A stretch of DNA of 7,682 nt from Firmicutes bacterium UBA2598 (lineage in GTDB: Bacteria; Bacillota; PH28-bin88). The position numbers and the translations under genes were made by a program. The notes beneath the pieces were generated by a model that was not told the origin of the DNA, did not search any database, and saw only the letters and a program-made list of their open reading frames with translations. Location: assembly GCA_002339345.1 (NCBI GenBank), contig DDKM01000052.1:7282-14963 (forward strand), given 5' to 3'. This document shows, one piece after another, positions 1 through 5,770 of this stretch (position 1 is its first letter; each line of letters starts with the position of its first letter).

Positions 1-94
1 TGGCTCCTGCGGCGGCGGCGGCGTGAGCCGCCGCCATACCGGCCGGACCTCCGCCGATAACGGCGATGTCCGGCCTGTGATCTACTTTGCCCAC
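1..94 (-). CDS. FAD-dependent oxidoreductase, N-terminal fragment (HcnB-like / hydroxyproline dehydrogenase alpha-like)
   Basis: Only the first 31 codons lie in the window; the gene continues past position 1. The reading frame begins VGKVDHRPDIAVIGGGPAG and then runs into an alanine-rich helix. This is the beta-strand/glycine-loop/helix of a Rossmann FAD-binding fold (GxGxxG at about residues 13-18). The start is GTG at 94-92: an in-frame TGA at 103-101 sits just upstream, no other start precedes the glycine motif, and GGGTGA (106-101) gives a ribosome site 6 nt away. The start lies inside the end of the [2Fe-2S] gene (13-nt overlap), implying translational coupling. In known complexes a small Fer2_4-type protein pairs with such an FAD subunit (HcnA/HcnB, D-hydroxyproline dehydrogenase gamma/alpha, heterotetrameric sarcosine oxidase alpha). 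The pairing, more than this fragment, supports the call. Substrate unknown; other pyridine-nucleotide-disulphide-type oxidoreductases are possible. Confidence 0.8.
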   Translation of the reverse strand, partial: MGKVDHRPDIAVIGGGPAGMAAAHAAAAAGA

Positions 95-396
95 CGGATC
101 TCACCCTTTCCCACCTGGGTTTCCACCTGCATGCCCTCCCGCAACGGCTCCACACAAACCCGCACATTGGGCTCCCCATTTACCACCATCAGGCAGGAGG
201 AACACTGACCTATGGCACAATAAAAGCCCCGTGGGCGATGATCCTTGGGACTGTGGCGCAACACCCGGATGCCTGCCGCGTGTAAGGCCGCCGCCACCGT
301 CTCTCCTTCATAGCCCGCCAGGGCCTGGCCGTCAAAATAAAAGGTCACCGGACGGCCCCTTTGAAAGGTCAATACAGGGTGTTCCGTCACCCGCAT
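82..396 (-). CDS. [2Fe-2S]-binding oxidoreductase subunit (Fer2_4 type, HcnA-like / hydroxyproline dehydrogenase gamma-like)
   Basis: A 104-aa protein, the usual size for stand-alone Fer2_4 subunits. An N-terminal beta-rich ubiquitin-like segment (about residues 7-45, with FYFDG and GYEGETVAAALHAAG) leads into the cluster-binding Cys pattern C60-x4-C65-x2-C68, with the fourth ligand C81 after MVVNGEPNVRV. This is the plant-ferredoxin-like pattern of the N-terminal domain of sarcosine oxidase alpha, of HcnA, and of the gamma subunit of D-hydroxyproline dehydrogenase. It should carry one [2Fe-2S] cluster and pass electrons from the flavin subunits to an acceptor in the cytoplasm or at the membrane. 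The ATG at 396 is preceded by GGGGGTGG about 7 nt away. The gene follows the 141-aa gene by 58 nt and overlaps the FAD gene downstream, so all three should be one transcript from the sigma-54 promoter at 923-938. The family is clear; the substrate is not. Confidence 0.88.
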   Translation of the reverse strand: MRVTEHPVLTFQRGRPVTFYFDGQALAGYEGETVAAALHAAGIRVLRHSPKDHRPRGFYCAIGQCSSCLMVVNGEPNVRVCVEPLREGMQVETQVGKGEIRWAK

Positions 397-454
397 GGCT
401 ATACCACCCCCAGATTACACTCTTTGCTGCCAATCCCAAAGAACATCCGCGAAT

Positions 455-880
455 TCAATAGGCTAATCCGCCCAGAACATCCAGGGTATGTCCCGGCCAG
501 AGAGGTTCCCTGGGCCATTCCCCCTCCCGGTAGTCGCAACCCGGCAGTTCCGGTGCGGTCCACTGCCAAACCGGGAGGCCCACCGCTTCTGCCTCTGCCA
601 GTAAAAGGCGGTACCGCTCTCCATCCACCGTCCCGGTTAGCAGGATGCCAGCGGCTTCGCCGTGGATGGCTCTGGTGACCAGTTCCCACTGTTGTTCCGG
701 GCAGGATACCAGTTCTGCCGGAACCACCAGCAAGGCCCGCCGCTGCCACAGACTGCCCACTGCGACCAGGGAACGCACCTGAACCACCATCTCCGCCCAG
801 CGACCCAAACCCTGTCCCCCCGCCAGCAGCCGGCAACTGTCCTCACCTGCCTCCCGCATAAAATTCATCACCATTTCCAT
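455..880 (-). CDS. Small protein resembling a stand-alone PucR N-terminal sensory domain
   Basis: A 141-aa soluble protein with no signal peptide, membrane segment or recognisable HTH. From memory of the family it follows the N-terminal ligand-binding domain of PucR/CdaR-type regulators: RLLAGGQGLGR (17-27, like the 'vlaGaeGldRpV' stretch), MVVQVR (31-36, like 'wvhvse'), ALLVVPA (49-55), a helix, AGILLTG (77-83), then RLLLAEAEAVGLPVWQWTAPE (91-111), like 'la.aeelgfPllelp'. The usual GGDEF-like and PucR HTH regions are absent, so it would sense rather than bind DNA. The tail (112-141) is Trp/Pro-rich. Start: ATG at 880, because GGAGGTG lies 8 nt upstream; a GTG at 895 would place that ribosome site inside the gene. 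It is the first gene behind the sigma-54 promoter and precedes the [2Fe-2S]/FAD genes, suggesting a regulatory or assembly role in that enzyme system. That the ORF is real is fairly sure; the domain call is moderate. Confidence 0.68.
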   Translation of the reverse strand: MEMVMNFMREAGEDSCRLLAGGQGLGRWAEMVVQVRSLVAVGSLWQRRALLVVPAELVSCPEQQWELVTRAIHGEAAGILLTGTVDGERYRLLLAEAEAVGLPVWQWTAPELPGCDYREGEWPREPLWPGHTLDVLGGLAY

Positions 881-885
881 GGCGG

Positions 886-893
886 CCACCTCC
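886..893 (-). promoter_or_regulatory. Ribosome binding site fixing the start of the 141-aa gene
   Basis: GGAGGTGG, almost a full anti-Shine-Dalgarno match, with 8 nt between GGAGG and the ATG at 880. The open frame extends to a GTG at 895-893, but that codon overlaps this site, so the ATG at 880 is the likelier start. Further in-frame ATG codons follow at 874, 868 and 859 without a comparable site. Confidence 0.75.
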
Positions 894-922
894 ACCAGTT
901 CTGCTACCTACCCAGTTTGAAA

Positions 923-938
923 TGCAAGGGATGTGCCA
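923..938 (-). promoter_or_regulatory. Sigma-54 (RpoN) -24/-12 promoter for the oxidoreductase unit
   Basis: On the minus strand the sequence is TGGCACATCCCTTGCA, preceded by C and followed by TTT. It matches the RpoN consensus TGGCAC-N5-TTGCW at every specified base. The invariant GG (937-936) and GC (925-924) are separated by exactly 10 nt. Transcription should start about 12 nt past the GC, near 912, leaving a leader of about 30 nt with the GGAGGTG ribosome site before the ATG at 880. RpoN promoters need an AAA+ activator, and one with an intact GAFTGA loop is encoded at 5771-7519. Function is predicted, not shown. Confidence 0.9.
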
Positions 939-954
939 GGGGAATCCTTGTTTC

Positions 955-984
955 AAAAAAAATTAGACGCCCTCCAGGGCGTCT
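955..984 (-). terminator. Intrinsic terminator closing the liv operon
   Basis: Read on the minus strand: AGACGCCC, loop TGGA, GGGCGTCT (an 8-bp GC-rich stem, 984-965), then AA and eight T (962-955). It lies about 150 nt beyond the livF stop and 17 bp upstream of the sigma-54 -24 element, so it separates the importer transcript from the oxidoreductase transcript. The plus-strand reading has no T-run, so it acts in one direction only. Confidence 0.93.
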
Positions 985-1020
985 GCATACGGTATTGAAC
1001 CCTTTCCATATAAACATCAA

Positions 1021-1040
1021 GCACGTAACCGGTTACCTGC
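1021..1040. promoter_or_regulatory. Palindrome, candidate upstream activator site for the sigma-54 promoter
   Basis: On the minus strand: GCAgGTAACCGGTTACgTGC. The 12-bp core GTAACCGGTTAC (1025-1036) is a perfect palindrome; after one mismatched pair the GCA/TGC ends extend it to 20 bp, with 9 of 10 positions matching in each arm. It is centred about 118 bp upstream of the predicted sigma-54 start, within the usual range for enhancer-binding-protein sites, and lies between livF and its terminator outside any gene. A symmetric DNA site fits a Fis-type HTH dimer. I saw no second good non-coding copy in the window, so the link to the activator at 5771-7519 is inference. Confidence 0.55.
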
Positions 1041-1133
1041 ACTGTCTTGCGGGACCCAGTCCCCCGATGGAGACTGTTTCAAATTACCTACCGTCAGATT
1101 ATTGACGCCTGGCGTTGAATATTCGGCAATCTG

Positions 1134-1838
1134 CTACTCCCCCAGGTACGCCCGCCGCACTTCCGGGTTGGAGGCCAGTTCCTTGGCCGGTCCGGCCAGA
1201 GCCACCTCACCGGTTTCCAGCACATAGCCCCTGTTGGCAATGGACAGGGCCATCCGGGCATTCTGCTCCACCAGTAAAATAGTGGTACCCTGACGGTTAA
1301 TTTCCACAATTGTTTCAAAAATCGCCTTCACCAGCATGGGGGCTAAACCCATGGACGGTTCATCCATCAGCATCAACTGGGGTCTGGCCATCAGCGCCCG
1401 GCCCATGGCCAGCATCTGCTGCTCTCCGCCGCTCAGGGTGCCAGCCAGCTGGTTTTTCCGTTCCGCTAGGCGGGGGAATTTGGTAAAAACCCCCTCCAGG
1501 TCGGCGTTGATGCCTGTCCTGTCACGCCGCTGATAGGCCCCCAGCTCCAGGTTTTCCAGCACCGTCATCAGCGGGAACACCCGACGCCCTTCCGGCACCT
1601 GCGAAATACCCACGGCAACAATGCGGTGGGGGGGCATCCCGGCCAAGTCCTGGCCGCGGAAAAGGAGGCGGCCCCTGGTAGGGCGCAGCAGCCCGGAGAT
1701 GGTGCGTAAGGTGGTGCTTTTGCCAGCCCCGTTGCCGCCAATAAGGGTGACAATTTCCCCTTCCTCCACGGTAAAGGAAATCCCGTGCAGGGCCCGAATG
1801 GCGCCATAACTGACCTCCAGGTCCTTCACGTCCAGCAC
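1134..1838 (-). CDS. livF: Branched-chain/hydrophobic amino-acid ABC transporter ATPase LivF
   Basis: A 234-aa ABC ATPase of the LivF family, full length. Walker A GGNGAGKST at 34-42, Q-loop Gln80, signature LSGGEQQ at 135-141, Walker B LMLMDE at 155-160. The switch position reads LLVEQN (188-193), with Gln where most ABC ATPases have His; this is usual for LivF, so it is not a defect. It should pair with LivG as the cytoplasmic motor of the importer. The start is GTG at 1838, sharing one base with the livG stop (TAGTG), so translation is coupled; AAGGA lies about 10 nt upstream. It is the last liv gene; an intergenic stretch with a palindrome and an intrinsic terminator follows. The substrate is inferred from the family: branched-chain or other hydrophobic amino acids, possibly proline-like compounds. 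Confidence 0.96.
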   Translation of the reverse strand: MLDVKDLEVSYGAIRALHGISFTVEEGEIVTLIGGNGAGKSTTLRTISGLLRPTRGRLLFRGQDLAGMPPHRIVAVGISQVPEGRRVFPLMTVLENLELGAYQRRDRTGINADLEGVFTKFPRLAERKNQLAGTLSGGEQQMLAMGRALMARPQLMLMDEPSMGLAPMLVKAIFETIVEINRQGTTILLVEQNARMALSIANRGYVLETGEVALAGPAKELASNPEVRRAYLGE

Positions 1839-2602
1839 TACACCACATCCTTCCCCAGGTATGCTTCAATCACTTCCGGGTTCTGCCGCACTTCCTCCGG
1901 ACGGCCATCGGCGATCTTTTTGCCGTAATCCAGCACCGCTACCCGGTCGGACAGTCCCATCACAAACTTCATATCATGTTCCACCAGGAAAATGGTCACA
2001 CCGGTGGCCCGGATTTCCCGGATGATTTCTACCAGTTCCATTTTCTCCTGGGGGTTCATCCCCGCCGCCGGTTCATCCAGCAGGATCAACCGGGGTTCGG
2101 CAGCCAAGGCCCGGGCAATTTCCAGCCGCCGCTGCTCACCATAGGGCAAACTTTTAGCCAGCTCCTCCCGCCGGTGCTCCAGCCGCATTATTTTTAAACA
2201 GTGCAGGGCATGGGCGGTGATATCCCGTTCCTCCACCCTCACCCAGGGCAGCCGGGTAATGGCCCCCAGGACATCCGCCCGGCGGCGGCAGTGGTTACCA
2301 ACCTTGACATTGTCCAAAACCGTCAAATCCTTAAACAGCCGGATGTTCTGAAAGGTCCGGGCAATACCGCGGGCGGTAATGGCATAGGGCTTCAGCCCAT
2401 CCAACCGCTGGCCGTCAAAATGAATGGTGCCAGCGGTGGGAGGATAGATACCGGTAACCAGGTTGAAAATAGTGCTCTTGCCCGCGCCGTTGGGCCCGAT
2501 AAGGGAGGTAATCTCTCCTTCCCGTACCGTCAGGTTCACGGAATCCACCGCCAGCAACCCGCCGAACCTGATGGTTACATTGTCCAGTACCAGATCTGCC
2601 AT
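1838..2602 (-). CDS. livG: Branched-chain/hydrophobic amino-acid ABC transporter ATPase LivG
   Basis: A 254-aa ABC ATPase. Walker A GPNGAGKST at 36-44, Q-loop Gln85 within ARTFQNIRLF, signature LPYGEQRRLEIARAL at 152-166 (the LSGGQ variant typical of LivG), Walker B LILLDEP at 172-178 and switch His209 in LVEHDM. The C-terminal stretch NPEVIEAYLG is also typical of the family. It forms the heterodimeric motor with LivF, coupling ATP hydrolysis to transport through LivH/LivM. The ATG at 2602 follows the livM stop by 4 nt; the ribosome site AGGGGGTGA lies over the end of livM. No truncation or missing residue was seen. The LivG assignment is secure; the exact substrate is not. Confidence 0.96.
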   Translation of the reverse strand: MADLVLDNVTIRFGGLLAVDSVNLTVREGEITSLIGPNGAGKSTIFNLVTGIYPPTAGTIHFDGQRLDGLKPYAITARGIARTFQNIRLFKDLTVLDNVKVGNHCRRRADVLGAITRLPWVRVEERDITAHALHCLKIMRLEHRREELAKSLPYGEQRRLEIARALAAEPRLILLDEPAAGMNPQEKMELVEIIREIRATGVTIFLVEHDMKFVMGLSDRVAVLDYGKKIADGRPEEVRQNPEVIEAYLGKDVV

Positions 2603-2606
2603 GCCC

Positions 2607-3521
2607 TCACCCCCTTACCCCCGTCTTATCGCCACCGGCAGGACGCCGGTCTCCCGTGAGGGTACGGACGGTCCGCAGCACCAACCGCCGGAAGTTCACC
2701 CCGCCCAAAAGCCCGTTGGGGCGGAAAACCATCATCGCCACCAGCAGGGCACCGTAAAAAAGCATGCGGTAGTCCCGCAACCCCCGCAGCACTTCCGGAA
2801 TGGAGGCCAGCACACCGGCCCCCAGGATAGCCCCGGGGATGCTGCCCAGCCCGCCCAGTACAACCATGTTTAAAATTTCAATGGATTTCATAAAGCCAAA
2901 ATCTCCCGGGGCAATATAGGACACCCGGTGGGCGTACAGCCCGCCGCCAAGCCCCGCGAAAAAGGACCCGATGGCAAAGGCCAGGATTTTGTAGCGGGTG
3001 GTGTGAATGCCCATGGATTCGGCGGCAATCTCGTCCTCCCGGATGGCTAAAAGGGCTCGCCCGAAACGGGAATGCTGCAGCCGGTACATCACCAGCACCG
3101 CCAGCACCACCAGCAGGTAAACGTTTACCAGATTGGTTTTGATGGGAATGGGGGAAAGGCCCAGGGCTCCCCCGGTAATCTTCAGGTTATAAAAGACCAC
3201 CACCATGATCTCACCAAAGCCAAGGGTGGCGATGGCCAGATAGTCACCGGTCAAACGCAGGGTGGGAAAGCCCAGCACCACTCCGAACAGTCCCGCCATA
3301 ACCGCCCCCGACAGCAGGGAGGCCCAAAGGGGAAATCCAGCCTTGATGGATAATAGGGCAGCGGTATAGGCGCCAATGCTCATAAAGGCGGCGTGGCCCA
3401 GGGACAACTGGCCGGTCACTCCGGTGATCAGGTTCAGCCCCAAAGCCATGATGATGTAGATTCCCACAAAAATAAGCACCTGGGTGTAATAGGGGCTGAT
3501 GAGATTATCCAGAAAGGTCAT
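2607..3521 (-). CDS. livM: Branched-chain/hydrophobic amino-acid ABC transporter permease LivM
   Basis: A 304-aa polytopic membrane protein with about eight or more hydrophobic segments. LivM hallmarks: LNLITGVTGQLSLGHAAFMS (29-48), the cytoplasmic ATPase-contact loop GRALLAIREDEIAAESMGI (154-172), LGGLGSIPGAILGA (222-235) and the terminal FRPNGLLGG (266-274). The last 25 residues are Arg/Gly-rich and cytoplasmic. The frame is open from a GTG at 3530, directly after the livH stop, but AGGTGA stands 5 nt before the ATG at 3521, which is therefore the better start. It forms the translocation channel with LivH. The gene lies 9 nt downstream of livH and 4 nt upstream of livG. Confidence 0.95.
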   Translation of the reverse strand: MTFLDNLISPYYTQVLIFVGIYIIMALGLNLITGVTGQLSLGHAAFMSIGAYTAALLSIKAGFPLWASLLSGAVMAGLFGVVLGFPTLRLTGDYLAIATLGFGEIMVVVFYNLKITGGALGLSPIPIKTNLVNVYLLVVLAVLVMYRLQHSRFGRALLAIREDEIAAESMGIHTTRYKILAFAIGSFFAGLGGGLYAHRVSYIAPGDFGFMKSIEILNMVVLGGLGSIPGAILGAGVLASIPEVLRGLRDYRMLFYGALLVAMMVFRPNGLLGGVNFRRLVLRTVRTLTGDRRPAGGDKTGVRG

Positions 3522-3530
3522 CGCCGTCAC

Positions 3531-4415
3531 CTACACTTTCCGCTGGATTTGCCGGCCCATCAGGCCAGTGGGCCGGATGAGCAGCACCAGGATGAGAATG
3601 GTAAAGGCGATGGCATTCCGGTAGGAGGACAATCCAATGGCCACCCCCAGCATCTCCAGTACCCCCAGCAATACCCCGCCCAGCATAGCACCGGGAATGC
3701 TGCCGATCCCGCCCAGCACCGCTGCGGCAAAGGCCTTCAGGCCAGCCTGGTACCCCATCAGGGGAAACACCGCGTTGAAGTACATCCCCACCAACACACC
3801 GCCGGCGGCAGCCAGGGAGGAGCCGATGGCAAAGGTGTATGAGATGATCTGGTTGACATCAATACCCATCAGAGCTGCCGTATCATAGTCCTGGGAGGTG
3901 GCCCGCATGGCCTTGCCCACCCTGGTTTTTTGTACCAGGTAGTGCAGGCCGATCATCAACAGAGCGGATACCGCAAGAATAAATAATTGCAGGAGGGAAA
4001 TTTCCGCCACACCCAGGGACAGCATCCGGTCTGGAAAGATTTTGGGAAACCTGGTTGGCTGGGCACCCCTGATCAGTAACATCAGTGAGTATAAAAATAT
4101 GGATACCCCGATGGCACTAATCAGGGCTGAGAGCCTGGTGGAACGCCTGAGGGGCCGATAGGCCACCCGTTCGATCACAATCCCCATGACCATGCAGAAG
4201 GCCATCGCCCCAGCCATGGCGGCCAGCAGATTCCACTGCATGGCGGTCACCAGGTACAGCCCCACAAAGGCTCCCACCATGTAGATCTCGCCGTGGGCAA
4301 AGTTGATCAGGGTAATGATGCCGTAAACCATGGTATAACCCAGTGCAATCAGGGCATAGGTGCTGCCCAGGGTCAGCCCGTTAACCAACTGTTGGACGAT
4401 CAGTTCAAAGATCAT
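3531..4415 (-). CDS. livH: Branched-chain/hydrophobic amino-acid ABC transporter permease LivH
   Basis: A 294-aa polytopic membrane protein. Family motifs: NGLTLGSTYALIALGYTMVY (12-31), INFAHGEIYM (37-46), IERVAYRPLR (81-90), the ATPase-contact loop GKAMRATSQDYDTAALMGID (167-186), LGGIGSIPGAMLGG (234-247) and LLIRPTGLMG (278-287). Length and motif order are those of complete LivH proteins. The ATG at 4415 has a strong ribosome site, AGGGAGGT, 5 nt upstream. A stable hairpin (4440-4465) lies between it and the binding-protein gene upstream, so this gene begins the part of the operon likely to be expressed at lower level. It forms the membrane channel with LivM. Confidence 0.95.
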   Translation of the reverse strand: MIFELIVQQLVNGLTLGSTYALIALGYTMVYGIITLINFAHGEIYMVGAFVGLYLVTAMQWNLLAAMAGAMAFCMVMGIVIERVAYRPLRRSTRLSALISAIGVSIFLYSLMLLIRGAQPTRFPKIFPDRMLSLGVAEISLLQLFILAVSALLMIGLHYLVQKTRVGKAMRATSQDYDTAALMGIDVNQIISYTFAIGSSLAAAGGVLVGMYFNAVFPLMGYQAGLKAFAAAVLGGIGSIPGAMLGGVLLGVLEMLGVAIGLSSYRNAIAFTILILVLLIRPTGLMGRQIQRKV

Positions 4416-4439
4416 GCTGTACCTCCCTTTGGTGGGGCC

Positions 4440-4465
4440 GGGGCGGCTGCCGCAGCAGCCACCCC
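4440..4465 (-). other. Intercistronic hairpin between the binding-protein gene and livH
   Basis: On the minus strand: GGGGTGGCTGC, loop TGCG, GCAGCCGCCCC. This gives 11 pairs including one U-G wobble, very GC-rich. No T-run follows, so it is not a standard terminator. It sits 25 nt past the binding-protein stop and ends about 11 nt before the livH ribosome site. Such hairpins commonly protect the 3' end of the upstream message or partly stop transcription, raising binding protein relative to membrane subunits. The structure is seen; the role is inferred. Confidence 0.75.
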
Positions 4466-4490
4466 AAACCCGCCAAGGCTATTCCGTTGA

Positions 4491-5672
4491 TTAGTTGACG
4501 GGCACCTTTTCCAGCAGCTTGAACTGTTGTCCCCGCACTTCAAGCAGGTAGACAGGACTCTTGATGGGTTCGCGGTTTTCCCGGAAGGTGGTGACACCGG
4601 ATACGCCGGGGAAGTCCTTGGTCTTGGCCACTTCCGCCCGGAACACCTTGGGATCGGCGCTGTTAGCCCGTTTAATGGCCTCGGCAATGATCTTCACGGC
4701 ATCATAGCCCTGGGCATGGAAGAGGTCAGGTTCCTTATTGTACTTGGCTTTGAAGGCCTCGATGAACTTGGCGGTTTCCGGGGTGGGCTGTTCGGGGGAG
4801 AAACCGGCGTAGGAAATGCTGCCCTCCACCGCCTCCTTGCCCAGCTCCCAGAAGGTAGGTGCCTGCAGACCGTCACCGCCCACCATGACAATATCCTTCA
4901 TGCCCTGTTTGCGTACTTCCTGCATAATCAGGCCGCCCTCGGTGTAGTAACCGGAGAAGACGATCACCTGGGGATTTTTGGCCTTCAGGTTGGTGACCAT
5001 GCCACTGAAGTCGGTATCACCGTCATTGATGTACTCTTCCACCACGATCTCTGCCCCGTATTCCTTCAGAGCCTTGCGAAAAATCTCCGAAAGCCCCACG
5101 CTGAAGTCATTGTTTTTGGAGGTGACCAGGGCTACCCGCTTCCAACCCTTGTTTTCCACGATGTACTTCATGGTAGCTGGACCGCCCACGGCATCCAGCA
5201 GGGTGTTCCGAAAGATATAGTCACCGATTTCCACCACATTGGGACCGGTGGATCCAGCGGACAGCAGCACTACCTGGTTTTGCTGGGCGATGGGAGCAGC
5301 AACCTTGGTAATCCCGGTGGTGGGGTCGCCGATGATGGCTACAACCTTATCCTTATCAATGAGCTTTTGGGTTACGTTGGCACCTTCTGTCTTGTCACCG
5401 CGATTGTCCTCTTCCACGATGACAATCTGTTTGCCCAGCACGCCGCCCGCCTTGTTGATCTCCTCAGCAGCCATCTTCATCCCTTCCAGGGTGTTAATGC
5501 CATAAACCGCCACACTACCGGTTTTGGCCCCCAGGAAACCGATTTTGATCTCCTTGGGCTCCTCCGCCTTGGGCGTGTCCGCCGGTTTGCTGCCGCCGCC
5601 ACAACCTGTGACCAGGGCTGCCACCAGCAACAGCACCACAGCTAAAACCATTCCTTTTCTCTTTTGAAACAT
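4491..5672 (-). CDS. livJ: Amino-acid ABC transporter substrate-binding lipoprotein (LivJ/LivK type)
   Basis: A 393-aa extracytoplasmic binding protein. The N-terminus is a lipoprotein signal: MFQKRKG, a hydrophobic run, then the lipobox LVTGC with the acylated cysteine at residue 24, followed by a Gly/Pro/Lys/Glu-rich linker (25-41). The mature domain begins IKIGFLGAKTG (42-52) and carries type I periplasmic-binding-protein features of the Peripla_BP_6 family: EGMKMAAEEINKAGGVLG, VVAIIGDPTTG, VVLLSAGSTGP, FRNTLLD and GYDAVKIIAEAIKRA. It is anchored outside the membrane and delivers ligand to LivHM. Start: the frame is open from a TTG at 5693, but AAGGGGG (5688-5682) stands 9 nt before the ATG at 5672. 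It is first in the liv cluster, 98 nt after the activator gene. The ligand is probably an amino acid; related proteins bind Leu/Ile/Val, amides or urea, and I cannot tell which. Confidence 0.93.
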   Translation of the reverse strand: MFQKRKGMVLAVVLLLVAALVTGCGGGSKPADTPKAEEPKEIKIGFLGAKTGSVAVYGINTLEGMKMAAEEINKAGGVLGKQIVIVEEDNRGDKTEGANVTQKLIDKDKVVAIIGDPTTGITKVAAPIAQQNQVVLLSAGSTGPNVVEIGDYIFRNTLLDAVGGPATMKYIVENKGWKRVALVTSKNNDFSVGLSEIFRKALKEYGAEIVVEEYINDGDTDFSGMVTNLKAKNPQVIVFSGYYTEGGLIMQEVRKQGMKDIVMVGGDGLQAPTFWELGKEAVEGSISYAGFSPEQPTPETAKFIEAFKAKYNKEPDLFHAQGYDAVKIIAEAIKRANSADPKVFRAEVAKTKDFPGVSGVTTFRENREPIKSPVYLLEVRGQQFKLLEKVPVN

Positions 5673-5681
5673 TCCCCTAAA

Positions 5682-5688
5682 CCCCCTT
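5682..5688 (-). promoter_or_regulatory. Ribosome binding site fixing the start of the binding-protein gene
   Basis: AAGGGGG, 9 nt before the ATG at 5672. The longer frame from TTG at 5693 would add seven residues (with LRGFRG) and place this site inside the gene, so the ATG is preferred. The A/T-rich stretch upstream (5689-5770) holds a short direct repeat, CAATTACAATTACAA on the minus strand (5739-5725), but I found no convincing sigma-A or sigma-54 promoter there and no terminator after the activator gene. Confidence 0.7.
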
Positions 5689-5770
5689 AGCAAAATTTTC
5701 TCACAAGTTAAACAAACTTTACCCTTGTAATTGTAATTGACCCGTCCACCCCCCTTAAAATGGTCTTATG

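Noticed and set aside
399..836. A 145-codon open frame on the minus strand, alternative to the 141-aa gene.
   Set aside because: Its product is Gly/Ser/Pro/Arg-rich and low-complexity, as expected from an off-frame reading of GC-rich coding DNA. The other frame has normal composition, a GGAGGTG ribosome site and a domain-like pattern.
1051..1063. GGGAC-CCA-GTCCC mini-hairpin downstream of livF, considered as a first terminator.
   Set aside because: The stem is 5 bp with a 3-nt loop and no T-run follows on either strand; the hairpin with T8 at 955-984 is the clear terminator.
1105..1115. Short palindrome ACGCCTGGCGT just after livF, considered as a second activator site.
   Set aside because: The arms are only 5 bp, it does not resemble the GTAACCGGTTAC core, and it is about 200 bp from the promoter start.
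2447..2466. A sequence resembling the 1025-1036 palindrome (GGTTACCGGTATC on the minus strand), considered as a second enhancer copy.
   Set aside because: It lies in the conserved livG coding stretch for NLVTGI just after Walker A, so the likeness is explained by the protein sequence.
4527..5645. A 372-codon open frame on the plus strand.
   Set aside because: It lies wholly antisense to the binding-protein gene, whose product shows a lipobox and family motifs throughout. The plus-strand translation is His/Gly-rich and has no recognisable motif.
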